64,000 bases of DNA from JAFIFT01 sp020051095. Lineage in GTDB: Bacteria; Pseudomonadota; Gammaproteobacteria; Legionellales; Legionellaceae. The stretch is taken from positions 1 to 64,000 of the forward strand of contig NZ_CAXMZT010000009.1 in the NCBI RefSeq assembly GCF_964199965.1, given 5' to 3'. The notes under the pieces are model-generated. The model was not told where the DNA came from. It did no database searches and was given only the letters and a program-made list of their open reading frames with translations. Shown here in pieces: positions 49,264 to 57,858 of the stretch. Within the stretch, counting starts at the first letter, position 1, and the number at the start of each line of letters is the position of its first letter. A program made the translations under genes and the position numbers.

Positions 49264-50244
49264 TTATGATAAATAGTATTTGATTCGCCTGATAAGACTA
49301 TCGTCATATTTCAAGTATGTTTCTCTAAAACTATCTATTAAAATTTGATTAATTTCTGAAGATGGTTTTGAGTGTTTTACTCCAGGCATTTGAGACTCGA
49401 TTTTTCTTAATGCAAGTTCGCATGCTGCAAAATTACAACTTAACAAATCCTGGTACGTTTCATTATTCATATCGACTTTTTCATGTATTTTAGGAATGGA
49501 TTTATTTTGCATTTTTTTGTAAATCGATTTCATTTGTTTAATATTGTTATATGAAAAATCCATTCCGCCCCAGTGCTTATGGTCTCTCAAATTGCTAACT
49601 GCAAAATCAAAGAAATTGGTAATATCCTTACAGTCGATCATTGAGTCAACATCAATAAGAACCAAACCTTTTTTATCGTATCCCCAATTGTTTAAATTAT
49701 GTAGATCATTAATGAATGTAATTGCCACCCCAAATTGAGCAACCCCATATTCACCAATTTTTTGTACTATATTTTTACGCATTCTTTCAAAAAAACCAAC
49801 TTTATCGCTACTATCAAAAAAGCTATATAGTGAAGGAATAAAGTTAGTTGCCTTGGTGAAATTATCCATTTCTTTAGATGCTATGTAGTATTCACGTTTT
49901 ACTGGAATATAAAAAAAATTATAAGCTTCTCCATTGGCTTCATATAAAAGTTCTGTATCTGGAACGGCTATTCCAAGATTTTTTTTAACGAATTCACGGG
50001 CAAAAGTTTCTTGCAGACTATTTGATGATATAGCTTTCATGTAATACTGGCTGTCATCTATTAAACATGTTTTTTTGGTATTCACTCCTGAGAACCAAGA
50101 GGGAAGTGTTGAGCAAAAATTAAGTTGATCAGTTACATTCCTAACCGGCATTCCTTCCCAAGTTAGTTCATTATTAGAACCCCGTGCTAAATTCATGGTA
50201 GCGGCAGCTAGAAGTAAAAACTTATATATGTCCTGTATTTTCAT
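49264..50244 (-). CDS. Kinase-fold-like protein of unknown substrate
   Basis: A 326-residue protein with kinase-like landmarks: a lysine strand QYYMKAI (K70), a helix with ETFAREFVKKNLGI (E79 or E84), FINDLHNLNNWGYD (D180, N185) matching the catalytic loop D-x4-N pattern, and LVLIDVDSM (D198 or D200) matching the metal-binding loop. This arrangement fits phosphotransferase or PI-kinase-like folds used by several Legionella effectors. The first 22 residues are hydrophobic (FLLLAAATMNLARG) and could be a signal or just an N-terminal helix. It begins 19 bases after the att-like repeat. Substrate and export are unknown. Confidence 0.6.
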   Translation of the reverse strand: MKIQDIYKFLLLAAATMNLARGSNNELTWEGMPVRNVTDQLNFCSTLPSWFSGVNTKKTCLIDDSQYYMKAISSNSLQETFAREFVKKNLGIAVPDTELLYEANGEAYNFFYIPVKREYYIASKEMDNFTKATNFIPSLYSFFDSSDKVGFFERMRKNIVQKIGEYGVAQFGVAITFINDLHNLNNWGYDKKGLVLIDVDSMIDCKDITNFFDFAVSNLRDHKHWGGMDFSYNNIKQMKSIYKKMQNKSIPKIHEKVDMNNETYQDLLSCNFAACELALRKIESQMPGVKHSKPSSEINQILIDSFRETYLKYDDSLIRRIKYYLS

Positions 50245-50403
50245 GTAGAGCCTAGATTAATCCTATAAATAGTTCTTAAATTATACAGATTAATTATTAA
50301 CTTAATATTAAGAAGGGCGTTTATTCTTAATATGGGAAGAGCATTGTGGTTGAGGTATTTAGCTTAAAAATCGCTACAGTAAGGTAGGCAAACAGGCTAC
50401 TTA

Positions 50404-51267
50404 CTACTTGCTTATTTTGCTGGCTTTGGAAAAAATGGGTTGAATATACTTTTTTATCGAAGTCACTACCTCTGGCAATGGCTTGGGGTCCACTTCATTC
50501 TTATTTAAGAATGAATTCCACATTGCTTGTCTTGATCTATCTTGGCTATATTCGTCGGTGAGCCCAATAGGGGGGCTTTCAGGAACAGATATCCCTCTTT
50601 TAGCAAAGGTAGAGGTGATAGCATCCAACAAAGTTTCTTCATCAATTTCTTCATTTTTCAACAATATATACAAATCCAGATAATCCTTTAGTCTACTATT
50701 TGCTATACCTAATAAAACAATCGCATGCAATTTTTCAGCAATCACCGTATAGACTGGATAAGTTCGAATTTTTGGTGCGGGTAGTTCACCAAGCAGAACA
50801 GGATAATTAGAATCAATTGGACCGGGGGTCACAACATCACCATAACCAATATCAACTTGTATTTTAATCCTTGCTTTTGATAACTCAGCAAATAACTCGA
50901 TTCTGGCACCTGTATAGGCACCCTCTTTTTTTATGGTATTGGCAGTAACCGACTTCTCATCAAAAACGATTCCATCATCAGCTGAAATTATGCAAATGTC
51001 TTTAAAAACATTGGTTAAATAACCTAACTCATTACTACCAAACCCTAGTAAGTCAATATCCATTGTTGGTCGGTGTGGCATGTCATACCAAAGATTAAAT
51101 AGTAAAGCGCCTTTTAATAAGTATTGATTGGCGTATTCAGATTGACCTATTCTGTAAAGCAACCTTTCGAGACCATATCGAGTTAATATGGCATTAAAAT
51201 CGGATTGTTCTGCTTTTGCTATTTTTTTTAATTATGCTCGGATAGAAGCACTAACATCTTTCGTCAT
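50404..51267 (-). pseudogene. AbiEii-type nucleotidyltransferase toxin, interrupted at codon 12
   Basis: Reading from ATG 51267, the text is MTKDVSASIRA, a TAA at 51234-51232, then in the same frame LKKIAKAEQSDFNAI and on through ERLLYRIG. The body has the AbiEii toxin pattern GALLFNLWYDM, RPTMDIDLLGFG (nucleotidyltransferase core) and AEKLHAIVLLGIANSRLKDYLDLY. The full length would be 287 codons. The only in-frame substitute start before the core is TTG 51162. The intact start overlaps the antitoxin stop as ATGA, typical of abiE operons. The toxin, which would transfer nucleotides to tRNA or similar targets, is therefore probably silent, unless the stop is read through or is a sequence error. 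Confidence 0.75.
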
Positions 51268-51890
51268 TGAATGGCCTCTAGATATGGATGCATTACATTT
51301 GCAACACGACAAATTTTCGCATAATGCCATAGTTCATCAACAGTTACTTTATTTTTTTCATAAGCATCTTTCAGTGCTTCAATCGCAATATCAATGCCTA
51401 TTTTATTTCTATGCTTAAAGCAGTCTGCGATAGTTTTAGCAACATTATAAACTCTGAATTCCATACCATCTGATTTTTGGATTTCAATCCCCTGAGAATA
51501 TGCTTCGCCTGAGTATTTCACCATTTTTATTGGTGGATAATCAATCTTAGGCAAATGACTATCAATAGGCATAGCTACCCAAACTTTCCTTGGCAGTTGT
51601 GTTGTAAGCTCGTGTATTTGAAGAGCAGTTAGCAGACAAAAAATGGCTTGTGGAACTCTAGATGCAATTACAAGCAAACCTTCCTTTTCAGAAAATTCCT
51701 GTTGTGGAAGACAATAAAGCCCTCTTTCAAATTGTTGAAGTTGATTATTAGCAACTAGTCTGGATATAGTAATTCGAGGAATGCCCGCTTCAACAAATTC
51801 CGAAGATCGTACAATTCCCTTTTCTTTAACCAACGCTAGTGCTTTTTGATTTTGTGTGATTTTTGTATTCATATCTAGATTATGTTCCAT
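51264..51890 (-). CDS. AbiEi-type antitoxin
   Basis: A 208-residue protein (202 from the internal Met). An N-terminal winged helix (GIVRSSEFVEAGIPRITISRLV) is followed by the AbiEi C-terminal domain (LTTQLPRKVWVAMPI, YNVAKTIADCFKHRNKIGIDIAIEAL). AbiE is a type IV toxin-antitoxin system also known for phage exclusion. The antitoxin represses its operon by binding inverted repeats and counters the toxin without direct contact. It is intact here while the toxin gene is broken. An AGGGA site sits just before the ATG, inside the operator-like palindrome. Confidence 0.85.
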   Translation of the reverse strand: MEHNLDMNTKITQNQKALALVKEKGIVRSSEFVEAGIPRITISRLVANNQLQQFERGLYCLPQQEFSEKEGLLVIASRVPQAIFCLLTALQIHELTTQLPRKVWVAMPIDSHLPKIDYPPIKMVKYSGEAYSQGIEIQKSDGMEFRVYNVAKTIADCFKHRNKIGIDIAIEALKDAYEKNKVTVDELWHYAKICRVANVMHPYLEAIQ

Positions 51891-51895
51891 ATTTT

Positions 51896-51917
51896 CCCTA
51901 TTTGCAAATAAATAGGG
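51896..51917. promoter_or_regulatory. Operator-like inverted repeat before abiEi
   Basis: CCCTATTT and AAATAGGG form a perfect 8-bp inverted repeat around a 6-base centre, ending 6 bases before the antitoxin ATG. AbiEi antitoxins bind inverted repeats at this place. Confidence 0.6.
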
Positions 51918-52120
51918 TAAAAACGGAACATGAAACTATTGCAGATAATATATTTGAATATAGTTAAATTTAAATGTAACTATCTAATAAATATCAAAAA
52001 TATCCGTTATACATTTAAAACCTAAGTGCAGTTCCTAAAATGAGTTTTAAGACCCATAAATTACTTTTAAGCATTTAAATAGTGGTTATTTCTAATATAT
52101 CTTATTGATTAATATATAAT

Positions 52121-52140
52121 AATTTTTGGTCCGACCCCGA
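52121..52140. repeat. GGTCCGACCC junction motif, copy
   Basis: AATTTTTGGTCCGACCCCGA directly abuts the broken 5' end of transposase remnant 3. The same motif is found at 53951, 54118, 56221 and 56278. Confidence 0.65.
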
Positions 52141-52739
52141 CGATAATTAGTGGTCCATCATGGTTAACTTTCTTAAGCAATTTAAAAGACTCGCTTTGGC
52201 CAGTAGATTTCTTCCGACTTGAATCCATAAATTTAAAGTCACACTGGGTAATGGTCGTCATGGACCAATGTTCTCGACATATAATTGGCTTCGCTATCAA
52301 TGATAGTAATTTAGATGGGCCTGCAGTTTGTCGCATGTTTAATAGTATAATCTCCAGCCGATTATTGCCACAGCATCTCTCCAGTGATAATGACCCTTTA
52401 TTTCAATATCATCAATGGAAAGCAAATTTGCATATACTTAATATAAACGAAGTTAAATCTGTTCCTTATACGCCTATTTCTCATCCCTTTGTCGAACGTT
52501 TAATTGGCACCATTCGTCGCGAGTTTACCGATAATATCTTATTTTGGAATAAACGTGATTTAGCCGCCAAATTAAACGACTTTCAAAACTATTATAATCA
52601 CCACAGAGCGCACGGTTCCAAAAATATGGTTCCACCATTAACTTCTAAGGCTGTTACTCATGAGAATGTAAAATCAGCTAATAAATATAAGTGGAATTTG
52701 TACTGCAGGGGGCTTTTTCAGTTGCCTGTTGCTGCTTAA
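52140..52739 (+). pseudogene. Integrase-core transposase, remnant 3 (C-terminal two thirds)
   Basis: A continuous frame of about 199 codons holding most of the rve/DDE core: SHWVMVVMDQCSRHIIGFAI (first Asp), LPQHLSSDNDPLFQYH (second Asp), PFVERLIGTIRREF (catalytic Glu) and the ending RGLFQLPVAA. The 5' part is gone, and the frame fuses into the GGTCCGACCC motif. It is the least decayed copy of the family in this window. Confidence 0.85.
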
Positions 52740-52993
52740 ATAGCAATTAGAACACCACACCATAAAATGCCAAAGATAATGGCTACGTATAATAAGAATG
52801 AAATGCTCCCTCAAAGAAAAGAAGCCTTAGAAAAATGGAGTTCATATATTGAAAGCCTACCAAATAGTGGGTCATTTGCCACTTGTATTTATAAGCAAAA
52901 TTATAATTCGCACAACGCAAGTCATTGATACAATTTGCCGAACATTTATTTTTGATATAACATTCCAAGCTATCTTTTTATACAGATCATATT

Positions 52994-53881
52994 ATGCCTC
53001 TAATACCCTCTTTGATATTTGGTGAATTTCATGATGATTCGATTACAGATAGAGTCATGCACGCCCTAACTCCTCATTTGAAAAATCTAGGCTACGATAC
53101 GTTTATTGATGAATATTCGCCCAAGGAGATTAGTGAAAAAATAGATTATTGGCATAATTCTTCCAATGAGCAGTTTAATTTGAATCAAAATCTATTAATC
53201 CCTTGGTTAATGAAAAATGACATGAATATTAAAGGTGGTGATCATTATTATGCCAGGAAACTTATATTGACAATCATGGACTCTAATCCAGATACATTCT
53301 GGTTAAGAGTTCTACAAATGTACTCGTTGAAACTGGTAGATACAACTTTTGGAATGTACTTGCGCGATCAAAGTTTATGCCAAGCATATCATTATAATGA
53401 AACTCCCTTTTTCGCCAGGGTAGGATTAGCCCATTTTGAGGGCATTCAAAATATTTTGACTAAAATGCTGACCTTTGATACCACACAACGCTCATTTTTA
53501 TTTTTTCATATATATACGAAGGATCATATTGACTTCTTTGATGACTACATTAATTATGGCGAGTTGAGTGAAAAAGCTCCTCTTGAAGAAGCCAGATATC
53601 ATGAAAGTTTTTATACAGATTATTTACCGTCGTTGCCAATCAAGGTTAATATAATTAACGCTAAGAAAAAACCTGTTGAAAAAATTGTTAACGAGATTCT
53701 AAAGCAAATTCAAAAACATTCTGCACAAAATCTAAATGAGCGATCACTTCCTGGCGAACAAGAAAATGGTAAACAAGCTTTCTTTTCTTTGAATCAAACA
53801 AAATCATACACAAAGGATAATACTAATCACATTGACCTAGAATATGATGAGATTCAATTATGGTCGAATTTGAGTCTCTGA
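52994..53881 (+). CDS. Hypothetical protein with an N-terminal GEFHDD motif
   Basis: A 295-residue soluble protein. The start LIPSLIFGEFHDDSITDRVM has the hydrophobic strand plus Glu-x-His pattern seen at the N-terminus of TraB/ChaN/EreA-type proteins, where Glu and His are active-site residues, but the rest gives no clear match. Aromatic-rich helices (FFHIYTKDHIDFFDDYINYG) and a hydrophilic tail follow. There is no signal or membrane segment. It is isolated between IS debris, inside the segment bounded by tRNA-end repeats. Likely accessory, function unknown. Confidence 0.6.
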   Translation: MPLIPSLIFGEFHDDSITDRVMHALTPHLKNLGYDTFIDEYSPKEISEKIDYWHNSSNEQFNLNQNLLIPWLMKNDMNIKGGDHYYARKLILTIMDSNPDTFWLRVLQMYSLKLVDTTFGMYLRDQSLCQAYHYNETPFFARVGLAHFEGIQNILTKMLTFDTTQRSFLFFHIYTKDHIDFFDDYINYGELSEKAPLEEARYHESFYTDYLPSLPIKVNIINAKKKPVEKIVNEILKQIQKHSAQNLNERSLPGEQENGKQAFFSLNQTKSYTKDNTNHIDLEYDEIQLWSNLSL

Positions 53882-53950
53882 TTCGGTTCATTATATGGGC
53901 AATCTAAGGAGGGCTTTATTTACTGCCATGCACTCTTTTCTCGACCCACG

Positions 53951-53980
53951 TAGAATTTTTTGGTCCGACCCTTATATCAG
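53951..53980. repeat. GGTCCGACCC junction motif, copy
   Basis: GAATTTTTTGGTCCGACCC followed by TTATATCAG, identical to the copy at 54114. No transposase fragment is directly fused here. Confidence 0.6.
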
Positions 53981-54113
53981 CTTTTACTAAGTGTTTTAGC
54001 GACTGTTTAGCTTGCTATCAGAAGTAGTGAGTGTCGGTCAAAATTTGAGCACCATGCTTGGCTTATGGTAAAATCCATGCGTTTTAATATTTTCAACCTG
54101 CCTAATAAGATAT

Positions 54114-54155
54114 GAATTTTTTGGTCCGACCCTTATATCAGACCCTTATATCAGG
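54114..54155. repeat. GGTCCGACCC junction motif with 13-bp tandem duplication
   Basis: The motif is followed by GACCCTTATATCA twice in tandem. It then joins the broken 3' end of the leftward transposase fragment at 54138. Confidence 0.65.
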
Positions 54156-54347
54156 TTTAAAAGTTAATGCAAAAGATAATCTATCAGAAAAAGTGAGTTC
54201 TGTTGCACGTTTTCGTCCTCGACTAGCGACCAATAGCTGCTGTCGCAGAGCCAAGTTTTCAGCGGCTAACGCTTTTACTCCACCTGGACGCATGGCTTTT
54301 AAGCACGTGAGTAAAAATGAGAATATTAATGTCGTGAAATGTACCAT
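54138..54347 (-). pseudogene. Integrase-core transposase, remnant 4 (N-terminal)
   Basis: Sixty-nine codons with the family N-terminus (AMRPGGVKALAAENLALRQQ, ASRGRKRATELTFSDRLSFA), then an abrupt run-in to the duplicated GACCC motif and a stop. The catalytic domain is absent. Confidence 0.75.
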
Positions 54348-54445
54348 GATTACTCATATATAGACTATATCAATTTTTTCAACCCAACTGTTTAGCTAGT
54401 TGATATTTAAAACAGAATTAGATCTCGAGACGTACAGGTAAGTTC

Positions 54446-55585
54446 CTATTGATCCAACGTTCCTGTATTTTCATCAATCGCATATAATGAACCTGCAAGG
54501 GTTGTGAAATAGACAATGCCATTATCAATGGTGGGCCTTGATCTTATTTTGCCATCGGCTTTAAATTTCCATTTTAATTCGCCTGTTTCCTTGTAAATAG
54601 CGTACATATATTCATCATCACTGCCAAAAAAAACAATATCATTGTGAACAACAGGCGACGATCTTAGATCTTTTTTACTTTCAAAACGCCACAGGTATTT
54701 GTTTTTTTTGCCATCAAAACTATAGAGATAGCCAGCGTGTCCGCTTACAGCATATATTTTATCGCTATCACAAAATGGAGAGGCGCTAAAATCAGCAAAA
54801 ATTGATTTAGGCATATAAAACCAACCAATCCCTCCCGAATTTGAATCATGTGTAAAAATAACGCCGGCGGTTGTACCCATGTAAATTCTGTCTCCTATGG
54901 CACAAGGTGTCGCGATAAATCCAGATAATCTCTCTGGGTAACCATAAGAATTATCTATTACCCACTCCATTTCTCCTGTATTTTTATTGAGTGAATAATA
55001 TCCTGAATCTTGCCCAACCATTTGATCGTAATTTCCAACAAATACATGTTTATGATGAATAAGCGGGGTAGAGAAGTGTGCTCCAGTTAATTCAAAACGC
55101 CATTTTATTTCACTTGTCATACTATCAACAGCAATCAAGGCACCACGAGCCCCCCAATAGAGCACGCCTTCATCTAAAACAGGTTTAGATGAAACTGCCC
55201 AACCTGTTTTCCATTTTAATTGATTATTATTTAAATCGAATGCATACATCTTCCAAGCGCTTACGTAGAGCGTGTCATTGTTAACTACAGGCTCAAAAGA
55301 AGAGCTACGTTCCGTGTCATAGGTATGGATAACAACCCCGGTCGATTGATCAAGCGCATAGAGAAAATTGTCAAATCCTCTTGCATAAATCCTTCCTTTG
55401 TAAATCATTGGAGGGGCATGTCTCGTGCAATAACCCTCGCATGGTTCACTAAGCTTGATTTGAAAGGTTTTGAAATTTGATGAAGCTGCATCGACAGTTT
55501 GAAGATTGAGTGTTGAACTCACGAGAACAACCAAAATACCAAACCAGAAATCAATTTTAAAGCTAATCATAGTTATTACATCCAT
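54446..55585 (-). CDS. Exported PQQ-like beta-propeller repeat protein
   Basis: The product has about 380 residues with repeated PQQ-type blades: LYALDQSTGVVIHTYDTE, MYAFDLNNNQLKWKTGW, LIAVDSMTSEIKWRFELT, YSLNKNTGEMEWVID, MYAIYKETGELKWKFKADGK and LYAIDENTGTLDQ. The hydrophobic N-terminus (IDFWFGILVVLVSSTLNLQ) looks like a signal peptide. Starts at 55585 or 55570 place it best, although the frame is longer upstream. No catalytic residues can be named, and many such propellers are scaffold proteins. The upstream frame overlaps an IS remnant, so its promoter may have been replaced. Confidence 0.75.
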   Translation of the reverse strand: MDVITMISFKIDFWFGILVVLVSSTLNLQTVDAASSNFKTFQIKLSEPCEGYCTRHAPPMIYKGRIYARGFDNFLYALDQSTGVVIHTYDTERSSSFEPVVNNDTLYVSAWKMYAFDLNNNQLKWKTGWAVSSKPVLDEGVLYWGARGALIAVDSMTSEIKWRFELTGAHFSTPLIHHKHVFVGNYDQMVGQDSGYYSLNKNTGEMEWVIDNSYGYPERLSGFIATPCAIGDRIYMGTTAGVIFTHDSNSGGIGWFYMPKSIFADFSASPFCDSDKIYAVSGHAGYLYSFDGKKNKYLWRFESKKDLRSSPVVHNDIVFFGSDDEYMYAIYKETGELKWKFKADGKIRSRPTIDNGIVYFTTLAGSLYAIDENTGTLDQ

Positions 55586-55653
55586 ACTGTAGAACATGCC
55601 AACTATATATTTTTTCTTTACGTAGTCAAGTAATAATATATAGTTGGCATGAT

Positions 55654-55833
55654 CTAAGACATACAGGTTTACCAGATGCAATTAGAACCGATAATGGTGT
55701 CCCATTTTCTAGTCCAAATGCGTTATTTGGGTTAAGTAAGTTATCTGTTTTGTGGCTAAGACTAGGTAACGCCATTGAACGCATTAAGCCTGGCAATCCT
55801 CAGCAAAATGGACGCCATGAATGCATGCATTAA
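55654..55833 (+). pseudogene. IS481-like transposase fragment
   Basis: Sixty codons match the middle of IS481-type transposases: GLPDAIRTDNGVPFSSPNAL (catalytic Asp), GLSKLSVLWLRLGNAIERI, then PGNPQQNGRHECMH (catalytic Glu region) and a stop. Both ends are missing. Confidence 0.75.
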
Positions 55834-55855
55834 CGGCTCTACCCCAAATAAAGGG

Positions 55856-55991
55856 GCACTTTAATCCAAGTTAGGTTAACCTAACTTATTGACTCGCCAA
55901 TCAAAAGGAGATTAAAGTGCCGAGATATAATCTTATCCAAAATTTTCCAGGATTTTCTATAGCCACTATTAGGGGTCTGACCCACTATTAG
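55856..55991 (+). mobile_element. End and transposase start of another IS (truncated)
   Basis: GCACTTTAAT at 55856 and ATTAAAGTGC at 55911 are inverted repeats. After an AAAAGGAG site, GTG 55917 opens MPRYNLIQNFPGFSI, which reads like the start of an ISL3-type transposase, but the frame breaks off at the GGGGTCTGACC motif. Family assignment is uncertain. Confidence 0.5.
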
Positions 55992-56000
55992 GGGTCTGAC
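55963..56000. repeat. 19-bp tandem duplication of the junction motif
   Basis: CCACTATTAGGGGTCTGAC occurs twice head to tail, followed by CAAAATATTT. It is the reverse-oriented variant of the GGTCCGACCC motif and marks where the IS at 55856 was cut. Confidence 0.75.
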
Positions 56001-56200
56001 CAAAATATTTAATTGAAAAACATAAAGTTAACTACAAGACAAGCTTAATATTGTGCCTTAAACCCTATTTTTCTTTAAAAAAATTGATTTTAAGGGATAT
56101 GGCCGAGAAGTGAGGTGCTTTTATCAGTCTATTTTTCTTAGAATCTATATTAGTAAGCAAAAATAGCTTCTAAGACACAATAAGCATCTATATTTATGTT

Positions 56201-56314
56201 TAATCAATTGTTAAATAATAGAATTTTTTGGTCCGACCCTTATATATATCTATATTTTAATCAATTGTTAAATAATAGAATTTTTTGGTCCGACCCTTAT
56301 ATATATACTAGTAG
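56201..56314. repeat. 57-bp tandem duplication carrying the GGTCCGACCC motif
   Basis: Two head-to-tail units of about 57 bp starting TAATCAATTGTTAAATAATA, each containing GAATTTTTTGGTCCGACCC then TTATATATA. They fuse directly to the truncated HxlR gene and give it an artificial in-frame ATG at 56196. The preceding bases (56158-56200) match the repeat at 37894. Confidence 0.75.
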
Positions 56315-56600
56315 ATCCGCATCGGCAGTTGAGACAATTTATGGCTGTAAATGGTCACTGACTGTCTACTCTCTTTTGAGAGACGGAATCAATCGCCCTG
56401 GAGAAATGGTACAAAGTGTAGAAGGCCTTTCAACGAAAGTTTTAAACCAATGCTTAAGGAAGAATCTGGAATTTGGTATCCTGGGCAAAAACACCTTTAA
56501 TGAAATACCCCCCAGAGTCGAGTATTTTGTAACTCCTTTTGGAGAAAAATTTTTAAAGATTCTAGATCAAATAGAAGCGCTCAATGATCAAATCAAATGA
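56313..56600 (+). pseudogene. HxlR-family regulator lacking its N-terminus
   Basis: About 95 codons match the HxlR winged-helix domain: SAVETIYGCKWSLTVYSLL, RPGEMVQSVEGLSTKVLNQC, and PPRVEYFVTPFGEKFL near the end. The usual start with the Cys-Pro segment before the first helix is missing, replaced by the junction of the 57-bp repeats. The frame remains open into the repeats, so a chimeric protein could be made, but no ribosome site is present. HxlR proteins sense redox or aldehydes and usually regulate a neighbour. None is evident here. Confidence 0.65.
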
Positions 56601-56811
56601 TTTAGCTAATATGGTTTGATATCAAACTAAACTGTTCTGAATGGATTCAGTATAAGTACTAATTAATTCTTACACCTAAACGAGATTTAGCAGATCAGCA
56701 AGGTCGGGCCTTGGCCCATAGCCGTTAAGCTAAGGAATAATCATTATAATCGTCTGATGAATCGGCGCAAAAAGGAAAAAAGAAATCATTATTATCAATA
56801 AGATATTGAAG

Positions 56812-57077
56812 TGCATAAGACAATATGATCCAATTTGTTTGTCGAGAACAAATAACCCAGAGGTCTTATGCACGTACAAGAATTATTACATGGAATACTA
56901 TCTAAAGCACTTCCTCATATTCATATTAAACGTATAAAAGCGTTAGTTAACGCAGTTAACTCTCTACTTCATGGGAAAAAACTGTCATTAACCCAGTTAG
57001 GTCGAACAATGCGTGGTTCTGCAAAAGAACGTCATTGCATTCGAAAAATGGATAGGCTTTGGCTCTGTTGTGTATGA
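56812..57077 (+). pseudogene. IS4-like element remnant
   Basis: GTGCATAAGAC at about 56812 and GTCTTATGCAC at about 56861 form an inverted pair before ATG 56868. The frame (LLHGILSKALPHIHIKRIKA, LSLTQLGRTMRGSAKERHCI, RKMDRLW) matches the N-terminus of IS4-type transposases. It ends after 69 codons, and the catalytic core is lost. A short further piece (57059-57200) may be its C-terminus. Confidence 0.65.
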
Positions 57078-57215
57078 TGACTTATCGGGAACTTGCCAGC
57101 AATGTAAAAAGCAATCGTGGCATCTTAGCCTTGCTTCGTACTAACCCCGATAATCTGACTGCAAAACGTAAAATTAAAAGGGATGCCTTCTTTGAAGACC
57201 CCTATTTTTATAATT

Positions 57216-57390
57216 TGGCGCGCTCGGAGGGATTCGAACCCCCGACACCTTGGTTCGAAGCCTGATGCTCTGGTTTTAAATTCGTTATAAATCAATATCT
57301 TGTGAAGCGTCAAATTCACCAGGAACTGCCTAAAACTGCCTATTACAGCATAGTGCAGCCACAGTTGAGACACGCTTTGGTCGCAGAAAA
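57216..57390 (-). repeat. tRNA-Arg 3'-end direct repeat, right copy (att-like)
   Basis: Same orientation and same tRNA 3' end as 49071, here with the anticodon-loop sequence CTTCGAA intact. The sequence upstream (57266 onward) does not form a tRNA 5' half, so this copy is also a scar. Similarity to the left copy continues beyond the tRNA part (CTGCCTAAAACTGCCTA). Confidence 0.75.
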
Positions 57391-57858
57391 AAATTAATCG
57401 TTTGTCTTAAATTAACTTCAATGTGTTATTTCTTATTAGGGTAAAATGATTTTCTTAATGCTAAACTTGGACAACACAGATTTCCGATTTCCAAATTGGA
57501 AATTATAGTATAACCCCATTTCTATGGAGCAAGAATTGATAAACTTCTTGAGGACTGTGCTCAAAGGTCAATATTGGCAAAAAACAGCTTGGGTAGTTTA
57601 ATATTATTAATATGGTTAAACCATAAGTATATTTATGTCCTCAAAAATAAACTGGCTTCTAAAATATTGCCTCAGGTGAAACCTTGCCCCAGTCTTGGTT
57701 ATCAAGCCATGGAATTACCCCATAATTAGCAAGAAAATAGTGTCAAAGCCAATGGTTGGTAAAATTGGGGGTAGGGGTTTATTAAAGGCTCTGTGGGTTA
57801 AAATTGATCAGTGGTTGATTTTTGTTATAATGCCTTTTTGTCCATTTTAAATGGTGTT
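57391..57858. other. Gene-free stretch before the GTPase-like gene
   Basis: About 470 AT-rich bases with no convincing gene. It should hold the promoter of the operon at 57859. A near-palindrome ATTTCCAAATTGGAAAT lies around 57485-57505. No repeats shared with the rest of the window were found. Confidence 0.45.

Noticed and set aside
57125..57373. 82-codon minus-strand frame across the tRNA repeat
   Set aside because: It is made of tRNA-derived sequence and flank. No domain or ribosome site was seen.
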